Program-made: the position numbers and the translations under genes
Part shown: positions 9,482-20,861 of the stretch, one piece after another
Numbering within the stretch: position 1 is the stretch's first letter
How the letters are laid out: each line of letters begins with the position of its first letter
Assembly: GCF_041529975.1 (NCBI RefSeq)
Contig: NZ_CP168030.1
Span: 2,294,001-2,358,000, forward strand
Source: Microbacterium maritypicum
Lineage (GTDB): Bacteria > Actinomycetota > Actinomycetes > Actinomycetales > Microbacteriaceae
Reading direction: 5' to 3'
DNA: 64,000 bases
Notes under the pieces: generated by a model
The model's input: the letters and a program-made list of their open reading frames with translations, nothing else
Database searches by the model: none
Told to the model about the DNA's origin: nothing

Positions 9482-10830
9482 GCGAGAGGGAACGAGCGGA
9501 CGCCGTCTACGAGGCGCTGCTGAGCCGTGCGGGGGAGCGCTGGGTGCAGCCGCGCAAGGAGCGCACCGCGCGCATCCTCGCCTTCCTGGACGACCCGCAG
9601 CGCACCTACCGCGTCGTCCACATCACGGGCACGAACGGCAAGACCTCGACGGCGCGCATGATCGAGAGCCTCCTGCGTGCCCACGATCTGCGCACGGGGC
9701 TGTTCACCAGCCCGCACCTGGAGCGTTTCACGGAGCGCATCATGATCGACGGCGAGCCGATCGCCGACGAGGCGATCGCTGACGCGTGGGATGAGATCGA
9801 GCCCTTCGTCGACATCGTCGATGCCGAGTTCGAGGCCGCGGGGGATGCGCCGCTGACCTTCTTCGAACTACTGACGGTCATGGCGTTCGTCGCCGTGGCG
9901 GATGCGCCGGTGGATGTGCTGGTGCTCGAGGTCGGCATGGGCGGGGAGTGGGACTCCACGAACACGGCCGACGGCGACGTCGCGGTGTTCGCACCGATCG
10001 ACATCGACCATGCGGATCGGCTCGGCGACACGATCGCCGAGATCGCGGAGGTCAAGGCGGGCATCATCAAGGAGGGCGCGGCGGTCGTCTCCGCCCAGCA
10101 GACTCCCGAGGCCGCCGAGGTGCTGCGTCGCGTGGCGGCGGAGCGCAACGCGACCATCGCCTTCGAGGGCGAGGAGTTCGGCATCACGGAGCAGAAGCTC
10201 GCCGTCGGCGGCCAGCTGCTCACGATCCGCGGACTCGCGGGGGAGTACGCCGAGGAGTACCTGCCGCTGTACGGAGCCCACCAGGGCCACAACGCCGCAC
10301 TCGCCGTCGCCGCCGTCGAGTCGCTCATCGGCGGGGCGACCCAGGCGATCGCGGGCGACATCATCTCCGATGGACTCCAGGGCACGACGTCTCCCGGACG
10401 GCTCCAGCTGCTCGGGATCGCGCCCACCGTGATCGTCGACGCCGCGCACAATCCCCATGGAGCCACGGCCCTCGCCCAGGCGCTGGACGACAGCTTCGAC
10501 TTCGACGAGTGGGGCCTCGTGCTCGGTGTGCTCGACGACAAGGACGCCGCAGGCATCGTCGGCCGACTCGCTCCCGCCGTCGCGCACGTTTTCGCCACGG
10601 CGCCGGACTCGGATCGCGCGAGCGACGCCGACGCGATCGCCGACCTCGTCGAGCAGGCGGGTCAGCGGGCGACCGTGCATCACTCCCTCTCCGACGCTGC
10701 CGACGCGGCGCGCGAGTGGGCGGCCGCATCCGATCGCCGCGCCGTCGTCATCGCCGGCTCGGTCGTTCTCGCCGGCGAGGCGATCGCCCTCGCCGAGGAA
10801 GAGGACTGGAAGTCGGGGTGGCGCGCGTGA
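9478..10830 (+). CDS. folC: bifunctional folylpolyglutamate synthase / dihydrofolate synthase
   Basis: A 450-residue Mur-ligase-family enzyme that adds glutamate to dihydropteroate and folates. The P-loop 'TGTNGKTS' is near residue 50, with '[12 protein letters not shown]' and '[12 protein letters not shown]' following; the conserved 'DAAHNPHGA' marks the C-terminal domain near residue 320. The start ATG overlaps the ileS stop. The pairing ileS-folC is common in Actinobacteria. The stop overlaps the GTG of the next gene. Confidence 0.95.
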   Translation: MSERERADAVYEALLSRAGERWVQPRKERTARILAFLDDPQRTYRVVHITGTNGKTSTARMIESLLRAHDLRTGLFTSPHLERFTERIMIDGEPIADEAIADAWDEIEPFVDIVDAEFEAAGDAPLTFFELLTVMAFVAVADAPVDVLVLEVGMGGEWDSTNTADGDVAVFAPIDIDHADRLGDTIAEIAEVKAGIIKEGAAVVSAQQTPEAAEVLRRVAAERNATIAFEGEEFGITEQKLAVGGQLLTIRGLAGEYAEEYLPLYGAHQGHNAALAVAAVESLIGGATQAIAGDIISDGLQGTTSPGRLQLLGIAPTVIVDAAHNPHGATALAQALDDSFDFDEWGLVLGVLDDKDAAGIVGRLAPAVAHVFATAPDSDRASDADAIADLVEQAGQRATVHHSLSDAADAAREWAAASDRRAVVIAGSVVLAGEAIALAEEEDWKSGWRA

Positions 10831-11240
10831 GTGCGGATGCCGCCCCCGCACGCGCCCCGCGGCCGCCGCGCACGCTCGTGCAGAAGCTCGCGCCCATCGT
10901 GCTCGGGTTCGAGGCGATCGTGGTGTTCCTCGTCGGACTCACGATCTTCGGCCTGCGCCAACTGCCCGACGGTGTCGAGCAGTGGTGGGGGATCGTCGGC
11001 GGTGCAGTCCTCGGGATCGCCTGCATCGCCATCGCCGGGATGATCACGAAGCCCTGGGCCCTCACGGCCGGATGGGTCGTCCAGGCCATCGTCGCGCTGT
11101 CGGCGTTCTTCGTTCCTGCCATCCTGCTCGTCGTCCTGATTTTCGGCGGCATGTGGGCGTATGCGACCATCGGAGGGGCCCGACTGGACGCACGACGCCC
11201 CGCCGAGCCCACGACCGAGACTCAGACAGAGAGTGAATGA
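10827..11240 (+). CDS. DUF4233 membrane protein
   Basis: A 137-residue membrane protein with about four hydrophobic segments ('IVLGFEAIVVFLVGLTIFG', 'IVGGAVLGIACIAIAGMI', 'VVQAIVALSAFFVPAILLVV'). It matches the DUF4233 family found between folC and ndk in Actinobacteria; the function is unknown. GTG 10827 overlaps the folC stop (GTGA), supporting the start and translational coupling. ndk follows one base after its stop. Confidence 0.85.
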   Translation: MSADAAPARAPRPPRTLVQKLAPIVLGFEAIVVFLVGLTIFGLRQLPDGVEQWWGIVGGAVLGIACIAIAGMITKPWALTAGWVVQAIVALSAFFVPAILLVVLIFGGMWAYATIGGARLDARRPAEPTTETQTESE

Positions 11241-11241
11241 C

Positions 11242-11658
11242 ATGGCCACCGAAGAAACCCTCGTCCTCGTCAAGCCCGATGGTGTCGCCCGCGGCCTCAC
11301 CGGGACGATCCTCGCCCGCATCGAGGCGAAGGGGTACGCCCTCGTCGACATCCGCCTCGTCGAGCCCGACCGCGATCTGCTCGCCGAGCACTACGCCGAG
11401 CACGAGGGAAAGCCGTTCTACGAGCCGCTGCTCGAGTTCATGCTCTCGGGACCGTCGGTCGCCATCCGTCTCGCGGGCAACCGTGTGATCGAGGGCTTCC
11501 GCTCGCTCGCCGGCACGACCGACCCGACCACGGCCGCGCCCGGCACGATCCGCGGCGACTTCGGCCGCGACTGGGGCCTCAAGGTGCAGCAGAACCTCGT
11601 GCACGGCTCGGACAGCCCCGAGTCGGCCGCGCGCGAGCTGGGCATCTGGTTCGACTGA
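11242..11658 (+). CDS. ndk: nucleoside diphosphate kinase
   Basis: A 138-residue NDP kinase that moves the gamma phosphate from ATP to other NDPs through a phosphohistidine. The active-site histidine is H121 in 'NLVHGSDS', and the N-terminal strand 'ETLVLVKPDGV' is canonical. ATG 11242 gives the standard N-terminus; in-frame codons upstream belong to the 3' end of the preceding gene. It ends the ileS-folC-DUF4233-ndk run and is followed by a strong hairpin terminator. Confidence 0.97.
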   Translation: MATEETLVLVKPDGVARGLTGTILARIEAKGYALVDIRLVEPDRDLLAEHYAEHEGKPFYEPLLEFMLSGPSVAIRLAGNRVIEGFRSLAGTTDPTTAAPGTIRGDFGRDWGLKVQQNLVHGSDSPESAARELGIWFD

Positions 11659-11674
11659 GATCCGAGACAGAGAA

Positions 11675-11715
11675 AACCCGCCGTCGATCCGAGGATCGGC
11701 GGCGGGTTCGTCTTT
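11675..11715. terminator. terminator between ndk and the VKOR-like gene
   Basis: AACCCGCC at 11675-11682 pairs with GGCGGGTT at 11701-11708, extended inward by GATC pairs. T-rich sequence follows on the plus strand (TTCGTCTTTG) and A-rich sequence precedes it, so it can serve both convergent genes. Confidence 0.85.
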
Positions 11716-11727
11716 GCGTGCGGTGGA

Positions 11728-12345
11728 TCAGAAGATCATGCCGATGACCTCGCCGAGGAGGTCGAGGCCGCGCAGCTGGACGAGCAGGATGATCAACGCG
11801 TAGGCGAGGATCGTCGCGAGTGGCACCCAGGGCATCAGCCGGTTCGCGCGCTCCTGCGCCCGCTCGCTGCTCGTGAACGTGCCGTTGCGGGTGAGATGCA
11901 CCATGGTCGCGAAGAAGGTCGGGATGGTGACCGCCCACGTGGCCATGCACCACGGGCACAACACACCGAGGTTCGGCGCGTACAGGCTCTGGCTGATGAG
12001 CCAGACGACGAAGCCGAACGCGAACGTGATCCCGGCACCGAAAGCCAGCCAGAACCAACGGGGGAAGCGCGCGCCGGCGAGCAGCGCCACGCCGACGACC
12101 AGCGGCGCCATCCACAGTGTGAGGCCGATGATCGGGTTCGCGAAGCCGAAGACCTCGCCCTGCCACGAGTTGAGGTTGACGTCGCACTGGATCATCACGC
12201 TCACGTAGCAGTTGGACACCGCGTCGGGATTCTCGAGCTTGGCGAGCTTCTCGGTGAGGAGCTGGAAGGCGGCGAACCACCCGATCACGCTCGCGATGAT
12301 CAGCCAGACGGCGTAGACGACGGGGCGGGTGCGCTGCTCGCTCAT
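11728..12345 (-). CDS. vitamin K epoxide reductase family membrane protein
   Basis: A 205-residue polytopic protein of the VKOR family. It has the active-site motif C130-P-W-C133 ('LCPWCMA') and the N-terminal pair C46 and C54 expected of the shuttle cysteines. About five membrane segments are visible. Bacterial homologues reoxidise a DsbA-like disulfide carrier using quinones. Start ATG 12345 has GATAAT (complement of 12353-12358) seven bases upstream, a leaderless arrangement. An open frame runs on upstream opposite rne, but that is antisense artefact. Confidence 0.93.
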   Translation of the reverse strand: MSEQRTRPVVYAVWLIIASVIGWFAAFQLLTEKLAKLENPDAVSNCYVSVMIQCDVNLNSWQGEVFGFANPIIGLTLWMAPLVVGVALLAGARFPRWFWLAFGAGITFAFGFVVWLISQSLYAPNLGVLCPWCMATWAVTIPTFFATMVHLTRNGTFTSSERAQERANRLMPWVPLATILAYALIILLVQLRGLDLLGEVIGMIF

Positions 12346-12444
12346 ACTGAGGATTATCCCTGCGATGGCTATGGATGTGGCGAGAACAGGCCGGACAAAA
12401 CGCGCTGGTCTCGATGGGATGCCGTGAACGGACCCACTTGGTGC

Positions 12445-12450
12445 GATAAT
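12445..12450 (+). promoter_or_regulatory. predicted -10 box of the rne promoter
   Basis: GATAAT at 12445-12450, preceded by TG in an extended -10 arrangement (TGCGATAAT). No convincing -35 is visible. It would give a 5' leader of roughly 170 bases before ATG 12628, long enough for autoregulation as known for RNase E in other bacteria. The rest of 12346-12627 shows nothing else I can name. Confidence 0.55.
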
Positions 12451-12627
12451 GGCCTGTGACACGATGAACGGCCTTGCCGCGACACGTGCCGACGCAGACT
12501 TCGGGGCCCCATGCCCCACGCGATCAGAGCCATGAGCCGGTCGCACACCGAGTGAGTTCGCGGAACCCGCGGGTACCGCATGAGATTTCACGGAGCACCA
12601 GTGCCCCGTGCAGGGAGTAAGCCAGAG

Positions 12628-15249
12628 ATGGCCGATGAGAACAATGACAACAACGTACCTACCCTCGACTTCCCGGCTGACGCCGCGGGACCGCTGACGG
12701 AGCCCACGGCTCCCGACGCCGACGACCCGAAAGGGCCGGCGAACGAGGACGACGCCGCAGAGGTCGCGGCCGACGCTGCCGCCGATGATGTCGCCGCCGG
12801 TTACGCGGCCGCCGAAGACGCAGCCGCCGCTGCGGACGACGCTGCGGCGGGTGCCGCCGCGGATGCCGCTGCCGACGACGAGGCGGCCGCGGTGATCGCT
12901 GCCGAGGCTGCTGACGCTTCGGGATCCGAGGTCGAGGCAGACGCTGCGGCGGAGAGCGGCGATGCCGTGGTTCCCTCGGATGCCGACGTCGAGGCGATCG
13001 TCGAGGAGAGCACTGTCCCCGACGCTCCGGCCGAAGGAGCGGCCGTCACTGAGACCGCTGCCGAGGATTCCACCGTCGAGGCACCTGTCGCCGAGAAGGC
13101 TCCGGCTGCTCCCGAGGCCCCGGCCGTGGTGACCGCCGTGTCGCTCGGTCTGCTGCCCGAGGTCTTCGTGTCGCAGGTCTCCACGCAACTGCACTTCTAC
13201 GCGCCCGAGATCACCCCGCTGCCCGCACGGCCCGACCGCGGAGAGCGCATCTTCGACCGCATCGCCGAGCGCGAGCAGTCGCAGGACGAGTCGTCGGGTC
13301 GTGGCCGCGGTCGTGGCCGTCGCCGTGGCGGATCCGACGGGGACGACCAGCGTGAAGAGCCGCGTCAGCGTCAGCGCGTCGTCGAGTACATCACCGAGCC
13401 GAAGGCCATCAAGGGTTCCACCCGGCTCGAGGCGAAGAAGCAGCGTCGCCGCGACGGACGCGACGCGGGTCGCCGCCGTCCGGTCGTCACCGAGGCCGAG
13501 TTCCTCGCGCGTCGCGAGTCCGTCGACCGCAAGATGGTCGTGCGCTCGAAGAACGGCCGCACGCAGATCGGCGTCCTCGAAGACGGTGTCCTCGTCGAGC
13601 ACTACGTCGCCCGCAACCAGGACGCCTCGCTGATCGGCAACGTGTACCTCGGCCGCGTCCAGAACGTGCTGCCGAGCATGGAGGCCGCGTTCGTCGACAT
13701 CGGCCGTGGCCGCAACGCCGTGCTGTACTCCGGCGAGGTCGACTGGGACGGCGTGGAGACCGGCAACCAGCCGCGGCGCATCGAGCTCGCGCTCAAGCCC
13801 GGCGATCGCGTGCTCGTGCAGGTCACGAAGGACCCGGTCGGACACAAGGGCGCCCGCCTCACCAGCCAGATCTCTCTTCCCGGCCGCTACCTGGTCTACG
13901 TGCCCGGCGGCTCGATGAACGGCATCAGCCGCAAGCTTCCCGACAACGAGCGTGCGCGACTCAAGCGGATCCTCAAGGAGGTCCTCCCCGAGTCGTCCGG
14001 CGTGATCGTGCGCACTGCGGCCGAGGGTGCGACCGAGGACCAGCTCACGCGCGATGTGCAGCGCCTCACCGCGCAGTGGGAGCACGTCCAGAAGCAGGTC
14101 GAGAACCAGCAGGCACCTGCCCTCCTGCATGCGGAGCCCGACCTGCTCGTGAAGATCGTCCGTGACGTCTTCAACGAGGACTTCACCAAGATGCTGATCC
14201 AGGGTGAGGACGCGCAGCAGACCATCCGCGCCTACCTGGAGAGCGTCGCGCCCGACCTGCTCGAGCGTGTCGAGGCATACGAGGAGGAGGCCGACCCGTT
14301 CGACGCGTTCCGCATCACGGAGCAGATCGAGAAGGCCCTCGACCGCAAGGTCTGGCTCCCGTCGGGCGGTTCGCTCGTGATCGACCGTACCGAGGCGATG
14401 ACCGTCGTCGACGTCAACACCGGAAAGTTCGTCGGCTCCGGCGGAAACCTCGAGGAGACGGTCACCAAGAACAACCTCGAGGCCGCGGAGGAGATCGTCC
14501 GCCAGCTGCGACTGCGCGACATCGGCGGCATCATCGTCGTCGACTTCATCGACATGGTGCTCGAGTCCAACCGTGACCTCGTGCTCCGCCGTCTGATCGA
14601 GTGCCTGAGCCGCGACCGGACGAAGCACCAGGTCGCCGAGGTCACCTCGCTCGGGCTCGTGCAGATGACCCGCAAGAAGCTCGGCCTCGGACTCCTCGAG
14701 ACCTTCAGCGAGGCCTGCGAGGTCTGCGCCGGCCGCGGTGTCATCGTGCACCACGATCCGGTCGTGAAGCACCGCTCCAGCAACAACGGCGGCAGCAGCA
14801 ACGGCAACGGCCAGAGCGGTCGTCGTCAGCGCGGCGGCAACGGAAACAACGGCGGTAACGGCCAGAGTCAGAACGCGCCTGCGGCTCCGAGCGTGACCCA
14901 CAGCATCACCGAGGGTGCCAAGTCGGCGCTGGCTCAGATCGCGGCCTCCACCATCGTTCCGGCCGCGGAAGGCGCTGCAGAGGCGGAGACCACCCCGGCA
15001 GCGTCCGAGGCGCCGACGGCGGCCGAACGGCCCAAGAAGGCCCGCAAGAAGCGCGGTGGCGATCGTTCGGCACCGAAGTCGCCGGCGGAGCAGCTGCTCG
15101 ACTCGGTTCTCGACGCCCTTCCGGAGCCGAAGGCTCCGGGTCAGGGCCGAGGTCGCCGTCGGGTGAGCACTGCTGCACTCACCGGCACCCCGGTGTCGGT
15201 GAACAACGAGCCGTCAGCGCCGGTCGCGGCCGCGGACTCGGAGTCCTGA
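12628..15249 (+). CDS. rne: ribonuclease E/G family protein
   Basis: An 873-residue endoribonuclease for mRNA turnover and rRNA/tRNA processing. Residues 1-190 are a low-complexity Ala/Asp/Glu-rich extension, then comes an Arg-rich segment ('GRGRGRRRGG'). The S1 domain starts near 335 ('IGNVYLGRVQNVLPSMEAAF'). The catalytic aspartates lie in 'VVDVNTG' (about 594) and 'IVVDFIDM' (about 638), and the Zn-link is 'CEVCAGRG' (about 696). The C-terminal tail is Asn/Gly- and Lys-rich. ATG 12628 has GGGAG about ten bases upstream; an ATG at 12580 is also in frame. Scaffold extensions on both sides of the core are usual in Actinobacteria. Confidence 0.95.
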   Translation: MADENNDNNVPTLDFPADAAGPLTEPTAPDADDPKGPANEDDAAEVAADAAADDVAAGYAAAEDAAAAADDAAAGAAADAAADDEAAAVIAAEAADASGSEVEADAAAESGDAVVPSDADVEAIVEESTVPDAPAEGAAVTETAAEDSTVEAPVAEKAPAAPEAPAVVTAVSLGLLPEVFVSQVSTQLHFYAPEITPLPARPDRGERIFDRIAEREQSQDESSGRGRGRGRRRGGSDGDDQREEPRQRQRVVEYITEPKAIKGSTRLEAKKQRRRDGRDAGRRRPVVTEAEFLARRESVDRKMVVRSKNGRTQIGVLEDGVLVEHYVARNQDASLIGNVYLGRVQNVLPSMEAAFVDIGRGRNAVLYSGEVDWDGVETGNQPRRIELALKPGDRVLVQVTKDPVGHKGARLTSQISLPGRYLVYVPGGSMNGISRKLPDNERARLKRILKEVLPESSGVIVRTAAEGATEDQLTRDVQRLTAQWEHVQKQVENQQAPALLHAEPDLLVKIVRDVFNEDFTKMLIQGEDAQQTIRAYLESVAPDLLERVEAYEEEADPFDAFRITEQIEKALDRKVWLPSGGSLVIDRTEAMTVVDVNTGKFVGSGGNLEETVTKNNLEAAEEIVRQLRLRDIGGIIVVDFIDMVLESNRDLVLRRLIECLSRDRTKHQVAEVTSLGLVQMTRKKLGLGLLETFSEACEVCAGRGVIVHHDPVVKHRSSNNGGSSNGNGQSGRRQRGGNGNNGGNGQSQNAPAAPSVTHSITEGAKSALAQIAASTIVPAAEGAAEAETTPAASEAPTAAERPKKARKKRGGDRSAPKSPAEQLLDSVLDALPEPKAPGQGRGRRRVSTAALTGTPVSVNNEPSAPVAAADSES

Positions 15250-15480
15250 GGCGATCAGGCGTCGCACCAGCTCCTTGCCCTTGACCGGGCGGGCGCCGGC
15301 GATGACGAGCCGGGGGATCATCTCCTCCGGCACGTCGTAATGGTCGAGGTCGAAGGCGCGCGCCGGCACGTCGTTCGCCTTCGCGAAGGTGTGCAGTTCG
15401 TCGAGGCTCTCGTCGCTGACCAGGTGCGCCCACAGGCGTCCGTGGGCGGGCCAGAGGGGGTCGTCGACGAGTACGGTCAC
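15214..15480 (-). CDS. DUF4031 domain protein
   Basis: An 88-residue protein beginning 'VTVLVDDPLWPAHGRLWAHL' that matches the small DUF4031 family, with 'DHYDVPEEM' in the middle. Its function is unknown. The 3' end overlaps the end of rne by 36 bases in antisense. The GTG start at 15480 has TAGGCT (complement of 15487-15492) exactly six bases upstream, so a leaderless transcript is likely. Confidence 0.85.
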   Translation of the reverse strand: MTVLVDDPLWPAHGRLWAHLVSDESLDELHTFAKANDVPARAFDLDHYDVPEEMIPRLVIAGARPVKGKELVRRLIASGLRVRGRDRR

Positions 15481-15554
15481 CTCGTCAGCCTACGACCGCT
15501 CCCGGCGTTGGCGGCCGGGGGAGCGACACGCGGGGGAGCGGGAGCGGCCCCGCT

Positions 15555-15583
15555 TTGCGACACCGACCCGCATCCGGTAAAGT
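15555..15583 (+). promoter_or_regulatory. promoter of rplU-rpmA
   Basis: TTGCGA (15555-15560), 17-base spacer, TAAAGT (15578-15583): a good sigma-70-type promoter. Transcription would begin near 15590 and leave a leader of about 138 bases before rplU. The leader contains the hairpin GGAGC/GCTCC around 15695-15709, which might serve L21 autoregulation, but I cannot show this. Confidence 0.7.
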
Positions 15584-15727
15584 AGTCCCTTGGTGCGTAT
15601 GCCGCGTCGTCCTCGTCGGTCGAAGCGGAGAGTCTTGCGTTCGCGCCCGCCGTTCCACGGTGCATGCAAGCAACAGTCTTCCCGTGAGATCTCGGAGCCG
15701 CGAGCTCCCCAACGAAACAGGTATGAA

Positions 15728-16036
15728 GTGGTTTACGCAGTAGTGCGCGCCGGTGGGCGGCAGGAGAAGGTCGAGGTCGGCACGATCGTTCAGCTCGACC
15801 GTGTCAAGGCTGCCCAGGGCGAGAAGATCGAGCTGGCCGCAGTGCTGCTCGTCGACGGCGCCACGGTGACCACCGACGCTGACTCGCTGGCGAAGGTCAA
15901 GGTCACGGCTGAGGTCATCGGCAACCTCCGCGGCCCGAAGATCATCATCCAGAAGTACAAGAACAAGACCGGTTACAAGAAGCGCCAGGGCCACCGTCAG
16001 GAGCTCACGCGCGTCAAGATCACCGGCATCAAGTAA
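15728..16036 (+). CDS. rplU: 50S ribosomal protein L21
   Basis: A 102-residue large-subunit protein with canonical L21 sequence: '[17 protein letters not shown]' at the start and '[15 protein letters not shown]' near residue 80. GTG 15728 gives the exact family N-terminus; longer in-frame upstream sequence has no L21 character. It is the first gene of the rplU-rpmA-obg group. Confidence 0.97.
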   Translation: MVYAVVRAGGRQEKVEVGTIVQLDRVKAAQGEKIELAAVLLVDGATVTTDADSLAKVKVTAEVIGNLRGPKIIIQKYKNKTGYKKRQGHRQELTRVKITGIK

Positions 16037-16054
16037 GCCAGAGGGGACTAGGAC

Positions 16055-16312
16055 ATGGCACATAAAAAGGGCGCAAGCTCCACCCGTAACGGTCGTGACT
16101 CCAACGCTCAGCGCCTCGGCGTGAAGCGCTTCGGCGGTCAGCAGGTCCTCGCCGGCGAGATCATCGTCCGCCAGCGCGGCACGCACTTCCACCCCGGCGT
16201 CAACGTCGGCCGTGGTGGCGACGACACGCTGTTCGCTCTGGCCGCCGGTGCGGTCCAGTTCGGAGCGAAGGGCGGCCGCAAGGTCGTCAACATCGTCGCT
16301 GCAGCTGAGTGA
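16055..16312 (+). CDS. rpmA: 50S ribosomal protein L27
   Basis: An 85-residue L27 beginning '[20 protein letters not shown]'. The N-terminal tail reaches the peptidyl-transferase centre; there is no Firmicutes-type cleavable extension. It lies 18 bases after rplU and is preceded by GAGGGGA as ribosome-binding site. Confidence 0.98.
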   Translation: MAHKKGASSTRNGRDSNAQRLGVKRFGGQQVLAGEIIVRQRGTHFHPGVNVGRGGDDTLFALAAGAVQFGAKGGRKVVNIVAAAE

Positions 16313-16340
16313 TCTCAGCACGACACTAGTCATCCGGTTC

Positions 16341-16362
16341 GGGGCGGGCTTCGGCTCGCCCC
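16341..16362 (+). terminator. GC-rich hairpin between rpmA and obg
   Basis: GGGGCGGGC-TTCG-GCTCGCCCC forms a nine-pair stem with one G-T pair and a UUCG tetraloop. No T-run follows, so it may be an attenuator or an mRNA-stabilising end rather than a full terminator. Confidence 0.55.
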
Positions 16363-16388
16363 GTCCGTGTATCTGCACACCGTCATAA

Positions 16389-18694
<2,306 letters not shown>

Positions 18695-18703
18695 ACTGGA
18701 CGG

Positions 18704-19957
18704 ATGACCGACCAGACCCCGCAGGCGCGCCTGGAGCGCGCCAAAGAGGCCTCCCGCGCCACCGCGGCCCTGACCAGCGCTGACAAGGCTCGTGTGCTCG
18801 AAGCGATCGCTCTCGCGCTCCTGGCGGACGCGCCGCGCATCATCGAGGCGAACGGTCGTGACATCTCGCGCGGTCAGCAGGACGGCATCGGTGAGTCCCT
18901 GATCGATCGGCTGCGACTCGACGAGAAGCGGGTCGCGGCTCTGACTGCCGCCGTCCGCGAGGTCGCCGCTCTCCCGGACCCCGTCGGGCGCGTGGTCGGC
19001 GGTCACCGCATGCCCAACGGCGTGGCGCTCGAGCAGGTGCGGGTCCCCTTCGGTGTGGTCGGTGCGATCTACGAAGCCCGGCCCAACGTGACCGTCGACA
19101 TCGCCGCGCTCGCGTTGCGATCGGGCAACGCCGTGGTGCTGCGCGGTGGCAGCGCCGCCCACGACTCCAACGCCGTGCTCGTGGACATCATGCGCGCGGC
19201 GGTCGAGGGCGCCGGACTCACGGCGGAGGCGATCCAGACCGTCGACGACTTCGGCCGCGACGGCGCGAAGGCGCTCATGCACGGTCGCGGCTTCATCGAT
19301 GTGCTGATCCCGCGGGGGAGTGCGGGCCTCATCGAGACCGTGGTGACGGAGTCGACCGTGCCCGTCATCGAGACCGGGGCGGGCAACGTCCACATCTTCC
19401 TCGACGAGACCGCCCCCGACGACTGGGCGCGCGACATCGTCGTGAATGCCAAGGTGCAGCGTCCGAGTGTGTGCAACGCCGTCGAGACGGTCCTCGTCCA
19501 CCGGCAGGCCGCGCCGCGTCTCGTGCCGCTGGTGGCCAGTGCTCTCGAGAGCGAGGGTGTCGCGATCCACGGCGACGACATGGTCGTGGGGCTCATGTCG
19601 AACGTGATCCCCGCCACCGAGGAGGACTGGGAGACCGAGTATCTGAGCCTCGACATCGCGATGAAGGTCGTCGACTCGCTCGACGAGGCCCTCGCGCACA
19701 TCCGTCGGTATAGCACGGGGCACACCGAGTCGATCATCACGACGGATTCGCGCAATGCCGAGCGGTTCCTCGCCGAGGTGGACTCGGCTGTGGTCATGGT
19801 GAACGCGTCCACGCGATTCACCGACGGAGGCGAGTTCGGGTTCGGTGCGGAGGTCGGCATCTCCACCCAGAAGCTGCATGCGCGGGGACCGATGGGGCTC
19901 TCCGAGCTGACCAGCACGAAATGGCTCGCGCGTGGGTCGGGGCAGACGCGCGGCTGA
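18704..19957 (+). CDS. proA: gamma-glutamyl phosphate reductase
   Basis: A 417-residue aldehyde-dehydrogenase-fold enzyme that reduces glutamyl-5-phosphate for proline synthesis. The catalytic cysteine is in 'RPSVCNAVETVL' near residue 260. It follows proB by nine bases. TAAACT (18692-18697), overlapping the proB stop, lies six bases before ATG, so a leaderless internal transcript of proA is likely in addition to read-through from proB. Confidence 0.97.
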   Translation: MTDQTPQARLERAKEASRATAALTSADKARVLEAIALALLADAPRIIEANGRDISRGQQDGIGESLIDRLRLDEKRVAALTAAVREVAALPDPVGRVVGGHRMPNGVALEQVRVPFGVVGAIYEARPNVTVDIAALALRSGNAVVLRGGSAAHDSNAVLVDIMRAAVEGAGLTAEAIQTVDDFGRDGAKALMHGRGFIDVLIPRGSAGLIETVVTESTVPVIETGAGNVHIFLDETAPDDWARDIVVNAKVQRPSVCNAVETVLVHRQAAPRLVPLVASALESEGVAIHGDDMVVGLMSNVIPATEEDWETEYLSLDIAMKVVDSLDEALAHIRRYSTGHTESIITTDSRNAERFLAEVDSAVVMVNASTRFTDGGEFGFGAEVGISTQKLHARGPMGLSELTSTKWLARGSGQTRG

Positions 19958-20024
19958 GGGCTAGACTGGGGGACGCTGTAACCCCCGCAGGATCCCGAAC
20001 AGCACGCCACGAAACGGAGCCAGG

Positions 20025-20249
20025 ATGAACCTCGTCGCACAGATCGCGATGGCCGCTGCCGAAACCGAGCACCACGGCAACGTCGCGCTCGAGACGCTGA
20101 TCTTCGGGGTCATCGCCGCGATCGTGTTCGGCGCGCTCGGCCTCGTGACGTTCTCGTACAAGAACGTCGCCAACCGTCACTCGGCGAAGGCCGAGGCATG
20201 GGCTGCGCAGCACGGAAAAGACGGCCACGAGGCGGGACACGGCCACTAG
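20025..20249 (+). CDS. small membrane protein between proA and nadD
   Basis: A 74-residue protein with one strong membrane segment ('ALETLIFGVIAAIVFGALGL', about residues 22-41) and a His/Ala/Lys-rich cytoplasmic tail ending 'HEAGHGH'. I recognise it only as a small conserved protein at this place in Microbacteriaceae; no function is known to me. AGCCAGG upstream is a fair ribosome-binding site, and TAGACT at 19962-19967 may be its promoter -10. nadD starts six bases after its stop. Confidence 0.75.
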   Translation: MNLVAQIAMAAAETEHHGNVALETLIFGVIAAIVFGALGLVTFSYKNVANRHSAKAEAWAAQHGKDGHEAGHGH

Positions 20250-20255
20250 GCCCGC

Positions 20256-20861
20256 ATGAACGACGCTGCGACCACGCGCCCCCCGCGCATCGGCGTGATG
20301 GGCGGCACGTTCGACCCCATCCACCATGGCCACCTGGTCGCAGCGAGCGAGGTCGCGAACTCTTTCGGCCTCGACGAGGTCGTCTTCGTGCCGACCGGGC
20401 ATCCGTGGCAGAAGTCGGGTGTCTCGCCGAGCGAGCATCGCTATCTGATGACCGTGATCGCGACCGCCTCGAACCCGCAGTTCACGGTGAGCCGGGTCGA
20501 CATCGATCGCGAAGGCCCCACCTACACGATCGACACCCTGCGCGATCTGAAGCGGGATCGACCCGACGCCGAGCTCTTCTTCATCACGGGAGCCGACGCC
20601 GTGGCGCAAATTCTCAGTTGGAGGGACCATGATGAGTTGTGGGAGTTGGCCCACTTCGTCGCGGTCTCACGTCCTGGACATGTCCTGAGCACTGACGGCC
20701 TCCCGAGCGACAACGTCAGCCAACTCGAGGTGCCGGCGCTGTCGATCTCGTCGACGGACTGCCGCGAACGCGTTCGTGACGATCAGCCGGTCTGGTACCT
20801 GGTCCCTGATGGGGTCGTTCAGTACATCGCGAAGCATCACCTGTATCGGAGCAAGGCATGA
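20256..20861 (+). CDS. nadD: nicotinate-nucleotide adenylyltransferase
   Basis: A 201-residue nucleotidyltransferase that makes deamido-NAD in NAD synthesis. The nucleotide-binding motif is '[12 protein letters not shown]' (residues 16-27) and the late motif is 'ISSTDCRER' (SSTxxR). The stop overlaps the start of the next gene (ATGA at 20858-20861). The nadD ... rsfS order is conserved in Actinobacteria. Confidence 0.96.
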   Translation: MNDAATTRPPRIGVMGGTFDPIHHGHLVAASEVANSFGLDEVVFVPTGHPWQKSGVSPSEHRYLMTVIATASNPQFTVSRVDIDREGPTYTIDTLRDLKRDRPDAELFFITGADAVAQILSWRDHDELWELAHFVAVSRPGHVLSTDGLPSDNVSQLEVPALSISSTDCRERVRDDQPVWYLVPDGVVQYIAKHHLYRSKA